Of a DNA stretch of 38,247 nucleotides, positions 23,838-31,249 are shown piece after piece (the first letter of the stretch is position 1; the number at the start of each line of letters is the position of its first letter). Origin of the DNA: Acrocarpospora corrugata (GTDB taxonomy: Bacteria; Actinomycetota; Actinomycetes; Streptosporangiales; Streptosporangiaceae); assembly GCF_009687845.1 (NCBI RefSeq), contig NZ_BLAD01000102.1, forward strand, positions 1 to 38,247, read 5' to 3'. A program made the translations under genes and the position numbers. The notes below the pieces were generated by a model, which saw only the letters and a program-made list of their open reading frames with translations, did not search any database and was not told where the DNA came from.

Positions 23838-24123
23838 TTTCCGACTCCTCTTGCTGGGCTGGCGACGGACCATACCCATTCCACCGCATGGTCCGTGACC
23901 TTTCGAGCCGAAGAGATTACCTTCTCTCCGGCCACGTCGATCGTTCTCGACCATACCTGTAGCAAGCCGTGGGACAACAGAGTCAATCCGCACTTCGATT
24001 GCGCGCCTACGCCCTTCCAAGAAGGCCGGATTTTGGATTTGTGATTACAAAGTCGAGAAATGCACCATATGCCATAGCACCGATTAAGCTTCGATAACGA
24101 TAGAACCCCATGTCAACACGGAA
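23838..24123 (-). other. AT-rich upstream/leader region of cspA
   Basis: This stretch of ~286 bases is clearly richer in A and T than its surroundings. It holds the cspA promoter and probably a leader transcript. TTGACA occurs on the minus strand at 24111-24116, but I found no well-spaced -10 partner. No gene seen. Confidence 0.45.
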
Positions 24124-24154
24124 ACACCCACGCACTGTAGGAGTGCGTGGGTGT
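24124..24154 (-). terminator. Terminator of the thrC-moaD operon
   Basis: ACACCCACGCACT/AGTGCGTGGGTGT, 13 perfect base pairs around a 5-base loop, 17 bases after the MoaD-like stop codon, followed by TTT on the minus strand. Confidence 0.9.
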
Positions 24155-24171
24155 GCAGGGAGCGTGCGAGG

Positions 24172-24447
24172 TCAGCCCCCGGCGACCGCCGGGATCACCG
24201 AAATCTGTGCGCCCTCAGGCGTCGAAGTGTCCAGTCCGGCGGAGAATCGGACGTCCTCTTCCCCGACGTAGACGTTGACAAAACGCCGGATCTTGCCCGA
24301 TTCATCCAGGATCCGGGCTCCGATGCCGGGGAAGTCCGCATCCAGCTTGGCCAGAACCTCGCGGAGCGTGCCGCCCTCGCCGGCCACCTCGGCCGCGCCC
24401 CCCGTGTACGTTCGGAGAATCGTCGGAATCCGCACCGAAACACTCAT
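24172..24447 (-). CDS. MoaD/ThiS-family sulfur carrier protein (CysO-like)
   Basis: A 91-residue ubiquitin-fold protein ending in the functional Gly-Gly tail (ISVIPAVAGG), where a thiocarboxylate forms. It begins MSVSVRIPTILRTYTGG and contains GGTLREVLAKLDADFPG and RRFVNVYVGEEDVRF, typical of the MoaD2/CysO group. In mycobacteria CysO carries sulfur for a CysM-dependent cysteine pathway. The gene follows thrC by 31 bases on the same strand, a conserved actinobacterial pairing, but cysM and mec are not next to it here. AGAGGG precedes the ATG. The CysO role is inference from family and context; molybdopterin or thiamine sulfur transfer is less likely. Confidence 0.88.
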   Translation of the reverse strand: MSVSVRIPTILRTYTGGAAEVAGEGGTLREVLAKLDADFPGIGARILDESGKIRRFVNVYVGEEDVRFSAGLDTSTPEGAQISVIPAVAGG

Positions 24448-24478
24448 TTGGCCGCCCTCTTTCGTTGCTCGGAATCAG

Positions 24479-25723
24479 TTAGTTAGCGAAAGCCGTACGA
24501 AATGCGTCGAGGGACGGGCGGATAACCGCCGCCGGACGGGCCTCGGCCGAGACGGCGTCCAGGGTCTTGAGGCCTTCGCCCGTGTTGAGGATCACCGTCT
24601 CCGCGTCGGGGTCGAGTTTGCCGTTCTCCAGCAGCTTCTGGGTGACGCCGAGGACCACGCCGCCGGCGGTCTCCGCGAACACGCCCTCGGTCCTGGCCAG
24701 CAGCCGGACGGCGGCGACGATCTCGCGGTCGGAGACGTCCTCCACCGCGCCGCCGGTCCGCCGCGCGATGTCCAGCACGTACGGCCCGTCGGCCGGGTTC
24801 CCGATCGCCAGCGACTTGGCGATGGTGTCCGGCCTGACCGGCTGGACCACGTCGTGCCCGGCCTTGTACGCCGCCGACACCGGCGCGCACCCGGTGGCCT
24901 GGGCAGCGAAGATCCGGTACTCCTTCTCCTCGACCAGCCCGAGCCTGATGAGCTCCTTGAACCCCTTGTCGATCTTGGTCAGCTGCGACCCCGACGCGAC
25001 CGGAATGACGATCTGATCCGGAATGCGCCACCCCAACTGCTCGGCTATCTCGTACGCCAGAGTTTTGGACCCCTCCGCGTAATACGGCCGCAGGTTCACG
25101 TTGACGAACCCCCACTTCTCCCCGAGCTCATCCCCGATGAGCTCCGAGCAGAACCGGTTGACCTCGTCATAGGTCCCGTCGATCCCGACCAGCCGCCCGC
25201 CGTAGACCGACGCCACGACGATCTTGGCCTCTTCCAGGTTCGCGGGCACGAACACACACGAGTCCAGCCCCGCCCGCGCCGCCGCCGCCCCGACGGCGCC
25301 CGCCAGGTTTCCGGTCGAGGAACAGGAGAGCGTGCTGAAGCCGAAATTCCGGGCCGCCTCGACGGCGATGGCCACCACCCGGTCCTTGAAGGAGTGGGTG
25401 GGGTTGCCGGAGTCGTCCTTAACGTAGAGCGAGCGCATCCCGAGCTCGCCGGCCAGGTTGTCGGCCTTCACGAGCTTGGTCCAGCCGGGCTGCAGGTTGG
25501 GCTTGGTCGCGACATCGTCCGGTACGGGCAGCAGGCCACGGTACCGCCAGATATTGGTCGGACCTGATTCGATGTCCGCGCGGGTCACGTTCCCGAACTC
25601 GTACGCCACCTCAAGTGGCCCGAAACACTCGATACACGCGAAATTGGGGCCGACGTCAAAGCGGGTTCCGCATTCGCGGCAGGAGAGAGCGGTTGCGGGG
25701 CCGAAGTCGGTGCTAAGCGCCAT
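24479..25723 (-). CDS. thrC: Threonine synthase
   Basis: A 414-residue PLP enzyme converting O-phospho-L-homoserine to L-threonine. The N-terminal zinc-ribbon-like segment has C15/C18 and C30/C33 (LSCRECGTRF, FACIECFGPLEV). The PLP lysine is K113 in NPTHSFKDRVV, followed by the SCSSTGNLAGAVGAAAARAG phosphate-binding loop and IPVASGSQLTKIDKG. The start was taken at the ATG at 25723, preceded by GGGAAAGG; an in-frame ATG lies 7 codons upstream at 25744. First gene of a two-gene operon with the MoaD-like gene. Other threonine-pathway genes are not in the window. Hairpins at 25750-25772 and 25928-25966 lie in its upstream region and might regulate it. Confidence 0.95.
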   Translation of the reverse strand: MALSTDFGPATALSCRECGTRFDVGPNFACIECFGPLEVAYEFGNVTRADIESGPTNIWRYRGLLPVPDDVATKPNLQPGWTKLVKADNLAGELGMRSLYVKDDSGNPTHSFKDRVVAIAVEAARNFGFSTLSCSSTGNLAGAVGAAAARAGLDSCVFVPANLEEAKIVVASVYGGRLVGIDGTYDEVNRFCSELIGDELGEKWGFVNVNLRPYYAEGSKTLAYEIAEQLGWRIPDQIVIPVASGSQLTKIDKGFKELIRLGLVEEKEYRIFAAQATGCAPVSAAYKAGHDVVQPVRPDTIAKSLAIGNPADGPYVLDIARRTGGAVEDVSDREIVAAVRLLARTEGVFAETAGGVVLGVTQKLLENGKLDPDAETVILNTGEGLKTLDAVSAEARPAAVIRPSLDAFRTAFAN

Positions 25724-25749
25724 GAAGCGAGGCCTTTCCCTCATCTTCG

Positions 25750-25772
25750 CCTGCGACCACCCTGGTCACAGG
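25750..25772 (-). promoter_or_regulatory. Hairpin 26 bases upstream of thrC
   Basis: CCTGCGACCA and TGGTCACAGG pair at 9 of 10 positions around CCC. It is close enough to the thrC start to influence initiation, or it is an operator. Function not shown. Confidence 0.4.
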
Positions 25773-25927
25773 CCGGAATTGGCACCTGTTCCGATCGGCC
25801 TCGCCATGTCACGAGCGCAATCGAAATGGTTGCCGGGGCTTCGCAGGGCCGGTCCCTCCACCCCTCTGGATGAGCAATATTCAGTTGTCGCAACGACTGT
25901 ACCCCGACGCCCCTCCTGTCATGAAAG

Positions 25928-25966
25928 CCGTCTCACGCTCTGGACTTGTCTCGCTCCGCGAGACGG
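25928..25966 (-). terminator. Overlapping alternative hairpins between sigma factor and thrC
   Basis: GTCTCGC/GCGAGAC (25948-25954 with 25958-25964) and CCGTCTC/GAGACGG (25928-25934 with 25960-25966) share the GAGAC arm and cannot form together. Either is a terminator candidate for the sigma gene, or the pair is an attenuator in the thrC leader. The remainder of the 329-base gap up to 26052 holds repeat copy 2 and no gene. Confidence 0.4.
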
Positions 25967-25969
25967 TTC

Positions 25970-26052
25970 GGCCGCCTAGAGCCGATGTCTTCCCTCGTCT
26001 CTCCGGGTCGCTGCGCTCCCCTGCGTTCCTCAGTCCAGACACCGGCGCGGCC
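25970..26052 (-). repeat. Structured dispersed repeat, copy 2
   Basis: The minus-strand sequence of 25979-26052 matches copy 1 (23461-23532) with five substituted positions clustered at arm or loop sites plus two one-base indels. It begins on the base after the sigma-factor stop codon and ends at an inverted GCGGCC (25970-25975) matching GGCCGC at its start. The inner stem is CCGGTGTCT/AGACATCGG. Compared with copy 1, a T-A pair has become G-C on both arms, and a G-C has become G-U. Confidence 0.8.
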
Positions 26053-26613
26053 TCACTTGCCGAGATACGCATCCCCAAGGGCGGACTGGATGTACTTCCG
26101 TGCCTGGTGGATGCGGGACTTGGCGGTGCCCAGCGGGATGCCCAGCTGCTCGGCGACCTGCGCGTAGTCGAGCTGGACGATGTCCCGCAGCACCAGTGCG
26201 GCGGCCAGTTCCGGCTTCTCGTACTCCAGTGACTCCATCGCGTCGAGCAGATCCAGCCGGGATCCGGCGATCACGCTCACCCGGCGCGGGTCGGGACGGT
26301 GGTCGGGCAATTCCTCGGAGGTCTGCTCGGCCGCCCGCCGCTTCAACGACCGGTACGTCGTCCGCGCGCAGTTCGCCGTGACGATGTGCAGCCAGGTGCT
26401 GAACCGGGACCGCCCCTCGAACCTGGCGATGTTGCGCGCCACCGCGAGCAGCGTGTCCTGACACGCCTCCTCGGCGTCCTGCCGGTAGGGCAGCAGGCGT
26501 TCGCAGTGCCGCAGCACGTCGGGTTCGATCCGCCGCAGCAGCTCCCCCAGCGCGCCATGATCGCCTCCGGCGGCCGTGGTCGCCAGCTCCTCGGTGATCT
26601 CGTCCAGCGCCAT
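26053..26613 (-). CDS. ECF-type RNA polymerase sigma factor
   Basis: A 186-residue sigma-70 family protein with only regions 2 and 4. Region 2 runs from AEEACQDTLLAVARNIARF through RSRFSTWLHIVTANCARTTYRSLKRR (residues ~55-100). Region 4 is ALVLRDIVQLDYAQVAEQLGIP followed by GTAKSRIHQARKYIQ (~135-178). The ATG at 26613 follows GGGAG by ten bases. The frame is open to 26766, but a good promoter at 26699-26727 starts transcription near 26692, which excludes the upstream starts beyond that point; an ATG at 26634 remains possible. No anti-sigma gene is adjacent, so control must lie elsewhere. Divergent from otsA; a dispersed repeat follows its stop codon directly. Confidence 0.9.
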   Translation of the reverse strand: MALDEITEELATTAAGGDHGALGELLRRIEPDVLRHCERLLPYRQDAEEACQDTLLAVARNIARFEGRSRFSTWLHIVTANCARTTYRSLKRRAAEQTSEELPDHRPDPRRVSVIAGSRLDLLDAMESLEYEKPELAAALVLRDIVQLDYAQVAEQLGIPLGTAKSRIHQARKYIQSALGDAYLGK

Positions 26614-26698
26614 TGTCGACAGGCTCCCAAGATCTCGCATCGCCGGGGCCCCGGCGCGACCCGCCGGGCCGCATCGAGCGCCGGAGTGTTTTCCTGAC

Positions 26699-26727
26699 AT
26701 CCTATTGCCGAGGACAGACTTTATTAA
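26699..26727 (-). promoter_or_regulatory. Promoter of the ECF sigma gene
   Basis: Minus strand TTAATA (26722-26727), 17 bases, TAGGAT (26699-26704), a vegetative-type promoter with a strong -10. It leaves a leader of about 79 bases to the ATG at 26613. Confidence 0.6.
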
Positions 26728-26756
26728 TGTCTCCGGCATCGTGGGGTGTGCCACTA

Positions 26757-28181
26757 GTGAGCTCAACGTTGATCGCCTCCAATCGCGGTCCCGTCTCGTT
26801 CACGCTGTCCGAGGACGGCGCGCTCACCATGCGCCGGGGCGGCGGCGGCCTGGTCTCCGGCCTGTCCGAGGTGGCCCGCGACTCCGACCTGCTGTGGGTC
26901 TGCGCGGCGCTCTCGGACGGCGACCGCAGCGCGGTCCGGCTGGCCCCCGGCGGGCGGCTGGACGGGGCCGGCTACGACACCGGGCCGCTGCGGATGCTGG
27001 AGATCGCCCCGGCGGTCTTCCACCGGGCCTACAACGCGGTGGCCAACTCGACGCTCTGGTTCGTCAGTCACCTGCTCTACAACTCTCCGTTCACCCCGCA
27101 TTTCGACGGCAGGTTCCAGCGGGAGTGGGAGTCCTACCAGGACTACAACGGCGCGTTCGCGCTGGCCCTGGCCGAGGAGGCGGGCCACGAGGCCCGGGTG
27201 ATGATCCAGGACTACCATCTCAGCCTGACCCCGGCGATGCTCCGGGTGGAGCGCCCCGACCTGCGGATCGCGCATTTCTCGCACACCCCGTGGGCACCGC
27301 CGGAGTACTTCTCGGTCCTGCCTGACGAGGTGGCGGTGGAGATCCTGGAGGGCCTGCTGGGCGCCGATCACGCCGGGTTCCTGACGGCGCGCTGGGCGGA
27401 CGCGTTCGTGTCCTGCTGCGAGGTCATCCTGGGGGCGCGGGTGGATCGCGACCGCCGTAACGTGACTTACCAGGACAGGACCACGCGCATCGGGGTGCAC
27501 GCCCTCGGGGTGGACGGGCCCGCGCTGCGGGCGCGGGCGGCCGAGCCGGACGTGGAGTCGCACCTGCAAGTGATCAAGGAGCAGGTCGGCGACCGGCGGC
27601 TGATCGTCCGGATCGACCGGACCGAGCTGTCGAAGAACATCGTCCGGGGCATGGCCGCCTACCGGGAGTTCCTGGCGGCGCATCCGGAATGGCACGGCAA
27701 GGTGGTGCATCTGGCGTTCGCCTACCCGTCCCGGCACGACCTGCCGGAATACCGGGAGTACACGGCGGCCGTGCAGCGCTGCGCCAAGGAGATCGAGGAC
27801 GAGTACGGCACCGACGACTGGGATCCGCTCATCCTGCACATGGAGGACGACTATCCGCGCTCGCTGGCCGCCTACCGGCTGGCGGACGTGCTGCTGGTCA
27901 ATCCGATCAGGGACGGCATGAACCTGGTCGCCAAGGAGGGCCCGATCCTGTCGCCGCGGTGCGCGCTGGTGCTGTCCAGGGAGGCGGGCGCGGCGGCCGA
28001 ACTGGGGGCGGACGCGCTGCTGGTCAACCCGTTCGACGTGTCGGGCACGGCGACCGCGCTGCACGACGCGCTGGTGATGCCGGAGGATGAGCGGACGAAC
28101 CGGGCGACCCGGCTGCGCGCGGCCGCCACGGCGCTCCCGCCGCAGCTCTGGTTCGCCGACCAGCTCCGCGCACTCGCCTGA
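26757..28181 (+). CDS. otsA: Trehalose-6-phosphate synthase
   Basis: A 474-residue GT20 glycosyltransferase making trehalose 6-phosphate from a nucleotide-activated glucose and glucose 6-phosphate. Motifs: IASNRGPVSF at the N-terminus, GGGGLVSGL (donor phosphate loop), WESYQDYNGAFA, MIQDYHLSLTPAML, IAHFSHTPWAPPEYF, RIDRTELSKNIVRG (the R/K donor-binding pair), and the C-terminal DVLLVNPIRDGMNLVAKEG, which carries the nucleotide-sugar-binding D-G-M-N-L-V-A-K-E. The GTG at 26757 follows GGGG by ten bases; the frame is open to 26613, but upstream codons overlap the divergent sigma gene. The matching phosphatase, otsB, lies 2 kb downstream on the opposite strand, so the two are not co-transcribed. 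Confidence 0.95.
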   Translation: MSSTLIASNRGPVSFTLSEDGALTMRRGGGGLVSGLSEVARDSDLLWVCAALSDGDRSAVRLAPGGRLDGAGYDTGPLRMLEIAPAVFHRAYNAVANSTLWFVSHLLYNSPFTPHFDGRFQREWESYQDYNGAFALALAEEAGHEARVMIQDYHLSLTPAMLRVERPDLRIAHFSHTPWAPPEYFSVLPDEVAVEILEGLLGADHAGFLTARWADAFVSCCEVILGARVDRDRRNVTYQDRTTRIGVHALGVDGPALRARAAEPDVESHLQVIKEQVGDRRLIVRIDRTELSKNIVRGMAAYREFLAAHPEWHGKVVHLAFAYPSRHDLPEYREYTAAVQRCAKEIEDEYGTDDWDPLILHMEDDYPRSLAAYRLADVLLVNPIRDGMNLVAKEGPILSPRCALVLSREAGAAAELGADALLVNPFDVSGTATALHDALVMPEDERTNRATRLRAAATALPPQLWFADQLRALA

Positions 28182-28190
28182 TACTTTTGC

Positions 28191-28211
28191 CCTGATATTT
28201 GACTAATCAGG
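28191..28211 (+). promoter_or_regulatory. Inverted repeat upstream of the MFS gene
   Basis: CCTGAT-N9-ATCAGG, with a further CCTGAT at 28178-28183, lies 9 bases before the GTG at 28221 and overlaps a possible -10 TAATCA (28204-28209). Operator candidate. Confidence 0.4.
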
Positions 28212-28220
28212 GGACAACTG

Positions 28221-29387
28221 GTGACGACGAGTACATCGGCTATCACGTTCACGCGCGATCGGCCGACCTGGCTGATCTACCTGATACTCGCCACCTTCGC
28301 CACCTACCTGTACGGCCTGTCGGCCGCGCTCCCCATCATCCGCGACGAGTTCGACCTCACCCAGGCGGTCGCAGGCCTGCACGGCACCGGCATGGCCGTC
28401 GGCTCGATCATCACCGGCCTGGCCCTGCCATTGATCACCCTCAGGATCGGCCGCCGGGCCGCCGTGTGGGTGGGGATCGTCGGCATGGACGTGGGCATGC
28501 TGCTGGTCGCGCTCGGCGACAGCCTGCCGTACACGCTGCTGGGCTACTCGATCGCCAGCGGCATGGCGGCGATCACCCTGTACACCGCGATGGCCGTGCT
28601 CAGCGATCACCACGGCCCGGCCGGTCCGGCCGCGATCAGCGAGGCCAACGCGGTCGGCGTGCTGCCCGGCATCGTGGCGTCGTACTCCTTCAGCCTGCTG
28701 GCCGGCACGTGGCTGGGCTGGCGGGCGGCGCTGTACGTGCCGATCGTGCTCTCGGTGCTGCTGGCGCTGGTCATGTTCCGGGTCTGGGTGCCCGAGCGCG
28801 AGCCGGCGCCGGTGGTGGCGGCCGGCGCGCCGCGGGTGCCCTTCGGGTGGGGTTTCCACCTAGCCTGCCTGACCCTGCTCTGCTGCGTGGCGCTGGAGTT
28901 CTCGTTCAACCTGTGGGCGGCCGAACTGCTCGGCCAGCGGGCCGGGCTGAGCCCGGCTGCGGCGACCACCGGGCTGAGCGCGATGCTGGTCGGCGTCGCC
29001 GTCGGCCGCTTCACCGGCGCGCGGCTGGCGCTGCGCTTCCCGGTGCACGTGATGCTGGTCGGCGCGCTGCTGCTGTCGCTCACCGGCTGGGCGCTGTTCT
29101 GGACCAGCACCATCCCGGTCCTCGCGTACGCGGGGCTGGTGGTCAGCGGGCTCGGCATCGCGGTCCAGTTCCCGATGGCGCTGAGCCTGGTGATCAAGGC
29201 GTCCGGCGGGCGGCCCGACCAGGCGTCCGGGGCTGCGTCGGTGTGGGCCGGGGTCGGCTCGGGCGCGGGCCCGCTGGTGCTGGGCGCGCTCGGCGACGGG
29301 TTCGGCACCCACACCGCGTTCCTGCTGGCTCCGGCGCTGATCGGGCTGGCCATCGGCGCGGTGTTCAGTTCCAGGCGGCCCGCTTGA
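28221..29387 (+). CDS. MFS transporter
   Basis: A 388-residue major facilitator with about 12 hydrophobic helices. It starts TFTRDRPTWLIYLILATFATYLYGLSAALPIIRDEF, split by the first helix, followed by the GTGMAVGSIITGLALP and LRIGRRAAVWVG loop 2-3 region. The C-terminal half includes a GAASVWAGVGSGAGPLVLGALGDGFG motif typical of efflux-type MFS proteins. Substrate unknown. GGGGA lies six bases before the GTG. The last 23 bases overlap the convergent secreted-protein gene. It follows otsA by 39 bases but likely has its own promoter. Confidence 0.9.
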   Translation: MTTSTSAITFTRDRPTWLIYLILATFATYLYGLSAALPIIRDEFDLTQAVAGLHGTGMAVGSIITGLALPLITLRIGRRAAVWVGIVGMDVGMLLVALGDSLPYTLLGYSIASGMAAITLYTAMAVLSDHHGPAGPAAISEANAVGVLPGIVASYSFSLLAGTWLGWRAALYVPIVLSVLLALVMFRVWVPEREPAPVVAAGAPRVPFGWGFHLACLTLLCCVALEFSFNLWAAELLGQRAGLSPAAATTGLSAMLVGVAVGRFTGARLALRFPVHVMLVGALLLSLTGWALFWTSTIPVLAYAGLVVSGLGIAVQFPMALSLVIKASGGRPDQASGAASVWAGVGSGAGPLVLGALGDGFGTHTAFLLAPALIGLAIGAVFSSRRPA

Positions 29388-29931
29388 GGATGGTGGCCAG
29401 CCCGGCGGTCCGCCACTGGTCCACGATCAGGATCTTCGAACTGGGCAGGAACCACTCCCGCTGGTGGAAGTAGCCCTTCACGGTGGCATTGCTCCGGCAC
29501 TCGGCCTTCCAGTCCCGGTAGTGCGCCTTGTGGCCGGGTCCGATCTGGCGCAGGCCCTTGGCGGCCATCTTGAACTCGCCGATCCACAGTTTCCGGTCGT
29601 ACGGGCAGGGCCCGACGTCGCTGGCCGGGTAGAATGGCCGGCTCGGCTCGTACGCCGAGAAGCCCTCGTGGCCGAGTTTGATGGCGGCCGGGCCGAGCAC
29701 CCAGAAGCTCCGGCAGCCGGAGTCCCGGAAACCGGTCTGCGCCGGGCAGGAGCCGGTGACCACGCGGGTCCAGTCGGGGCGCACCTTGTAGACCTTCCAC
29801 GCCTTCGGAATGGTCAGCGTGAGACCTTTGCGCAGGTGCAGCGGTTTGGTCGTCGCGGCCGAGGCGGGGGCGGGCACCGCCGCGACCAGCGCGAGACCGC
29901 ACGCTAATACCAGAATCGTTCGTTTCAGCAT
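29365..29931 (-). CDS. Secreted protein of unknown function
   Basis: A 188-residue protein with a Sec signal peptide (residues 1-25, MLKRTILVLACGLALVA core, ending ASA). The mature part is basic and aromatic-rich, with four cysteines (in TGSCPAQTGF, SGCRSFW, VGPCPYDRK and AECRSNA) that could make two disulfides, and a predicted beta-rich start (LHLRKGLTLTIPKAWKVYKV). I do not recognise a named family. It lies 9 bases after otsB on the same strand, so it is probably the last gene of the DUF3263-otsB operon; a functional link to trehalose is not shown. It overlaps the MFS gene tail to tail. Confidence 0.8.
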   Translation of the reverse strand: MLKRTILVLACGLALVAAVPAPASAATTKPLHLRKGLTLTIPKAWKVYKVRPDWTRVVTGSCPAQTGFRDSGCRSFWVLGPAAIKLGHEGFSAYEPSRPFYPASDVGPCPYDRKLWIGEFKMAAKGLRQIGPGHKAHYRDWKAECRSNATVKGYFHQREWFLPSSKILIVDQWRTAGLATILKRAAWN

Positions 29932-29940
29932 GCCCAGAGG

Positions 29941-30786
29941 TTACTGATCCCGGCTTGTAATCGACTTGCCGAGTGTTTCCAGCAGGGCGACCACGCCGGG
30001 CGGCCCGTCCACCACCAGGTCGGCGTTCTCGGCCAGCTCGGTGACCTCGGCGGAGCCGCTGCACACCCGCACACCCGGAATGTCGGCCTCGGCGACCGCG
30101 GCGAAGGCGGCCAGGTCCCCGAGGTCGTCGCCGATGAACATGACCGAGCGCGCGGAGGTCTCGGTGAGCAGCTCGCGGAGCGCGCGGCCCTTGTCCATGC
30201 CGGGCCCGCGCAGTTCCAGGACCTTCCGCCCGGGTTCGACCACCAGGCCGGCCCGTTCGGCCAGCTGGGCCACCGGTTCGCGCAGTTCGTCCAGGACGGC
30301 GTCAGGGTCGGCGCAGTTGCGGGTGTGCACGGCCACCGCCCGCCCCTTGTCCTCGATCTTCACCCCGTCGGCCTCCGGGCCCAGCGAGGCGAGGAGGGCG
30401 GGGAGCTCGTTCCGTACCAGCTCCAGACCGGCCGGGTGCGGGGGCGCGACGACCTCGCCGCCCTCCCAGCGCTCCAGGCCGTAGTGGCCGAGGATAAGCA
30501 GGTTCGGCACGTCGATCAGGTCGGGCCCGGCCGGGGTGTCGCCGAGCGCGATCGCGGTGCTCGGCGGGCGGCCGGTGATGATCGCGACCCGGTTGACCTG
30601 ACCGGCCAGCCGGATCAGCGCGGCGGGCGCGCCCGGGTCGATCCAGGCGGCCGACGGATCGGCCACGATCGGGGCCAGCGTGCCGTCGAAGTCGAGGGCG
30701 ATCACGGCGCCGCCGGGATCGTCCAGGATGGTGGACAGGCCGATCGCGCCGACATCGGTACGCACGGTGATTCCTGCGACTTGCAC
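29941..30786 (-). CDS. otsB: Trehalose-6-phosphate phosphatase
   Basis: A 281-residue HAD-superfamily phosphatase that removes phosphate from trehalose 6-phosphate. HAD motif I is ALDFDGTLAPI with D32 (nucleophile) and D34; motif II is AIITGRPPS; the lysine-containing DKGRALRELL precedes motif IV, FIGDDLGDLAAF. The cap insertion contains RKVLELRGPGMDKG, typical of OtsB. The GTG at 30786 follows AAGGGGG by four bases. Cotranscribed with DUF3263 (41 bases upstream) and the secreted protein downstream. It supplies the second step after OtsA (26757-28181). Confidence 0.95.
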   Translation of the reverse strand: MQVAGITVRTDVGAIGLSTILDDPGGAVIALDFDGTLAPIVADPSAAWIDPGAPAALIRLAGQVNRVAIITGRPPSTAIALGDTPAGPDLIDVPNLLILGHYGLERWEGGEVVAPPHPAGLELVRNELPALLASLGPEADGVKIEDKGRAVAVHTRNCADPDAVLDELREPVAQLAERAGLVVEPGRKVLELRGPGMDKGRALRELLTETSARSVMFIGDDLGDLAAFAAVAEADIPGVRVCSGSAEVTELAENADLVVDGPPGVVALLETLGKSITSRDQ

Positions 30787-30827
30787 GGTTCCCCCTTGAT
30801 CGTGCCGACACTGCCAAGCGTACGGGT

Positions 30828-31082
30828 CTAGCCGGAATCGCCACCGCGGCGGGCGGCCCGGTCGCGGCGACGGCCACCGCGCAGCCGGAGCAGGCGGTTG
30901 ACCAGCGCGGGGTCGGCGGCGAGCGCCTCCGGGCGGCCGATCAGCTCGCCCAGCAGCTGGTAGTAGCGGGTGGTGGAGAGGCCGAAGGTGTCCTTGATCG
31001 CCTGTTCTTTGGCGCCGGGGTAGCGCCACCGCTGGTTCTCGAATTCGAGGATCTGCCGGTCCCGCTCGGATAATTCATCCAC
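30828..31082 (-). CDS. DUF3263 family small protein
   Basis: An 84-residue actinobacterial protein. The conserved part is ERDRQILEFENQRWRYPGAKEQAIKDTFGL followed by TRYYQLLGELI, split here at the helix-turn-helix-like hinge; the tail is very basic (RGGRRRDRAARRGG). The family resembles a small sigma-region-4/HTH protein, with function unknown. The GTG at 31082 follows GAGGGGGAC; longer in-frame starts up to 31322 would overlap the promoter. First gene of the otsB operon. Confidence 0.85.
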   Translation of the reverse strand: MDELSERDRQILEFENQRWRYPGAKEQAIKDTFGLSTTRYYQLLGELIGRPEALAADPALVNRLLRLRGGRRRDRAARRGGDSG

Positions 31083-31115
31083 TACGTCCCCCTCGGGGCA
31101 GGGGCAAGGGCTCCC

Positions 31116-31143
31116 ATGGTAGCCCGGCCGCCGGGACGACCAA
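31116..31143 (-). promoter_or_regulatory. Promoter of the DUF3263-otsB operon
   Basis: Minus strand TTGGTC (31138-31143), 16 bases, TACCAT (31116-31121), about 34 bases before the GTG at 31082. Confidence 0.45.
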
Positions 31144-31249
31144 GAGGGCCTATCCCCCATAACCGTACGTATCGGACTGTTCACGGAAACGTCAGATTGA
31201 ATCACTGAACGCGTGCCAGAATCTTGCCAAAGATCCAAGGGAGCGGCCG

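Noticed and set aside
24111..24116. TTGACA as -35 of a cspA promoter
   Set aside because: No acceptable -10 at 16-19 bases; listed only as a possibility in the leader entry.
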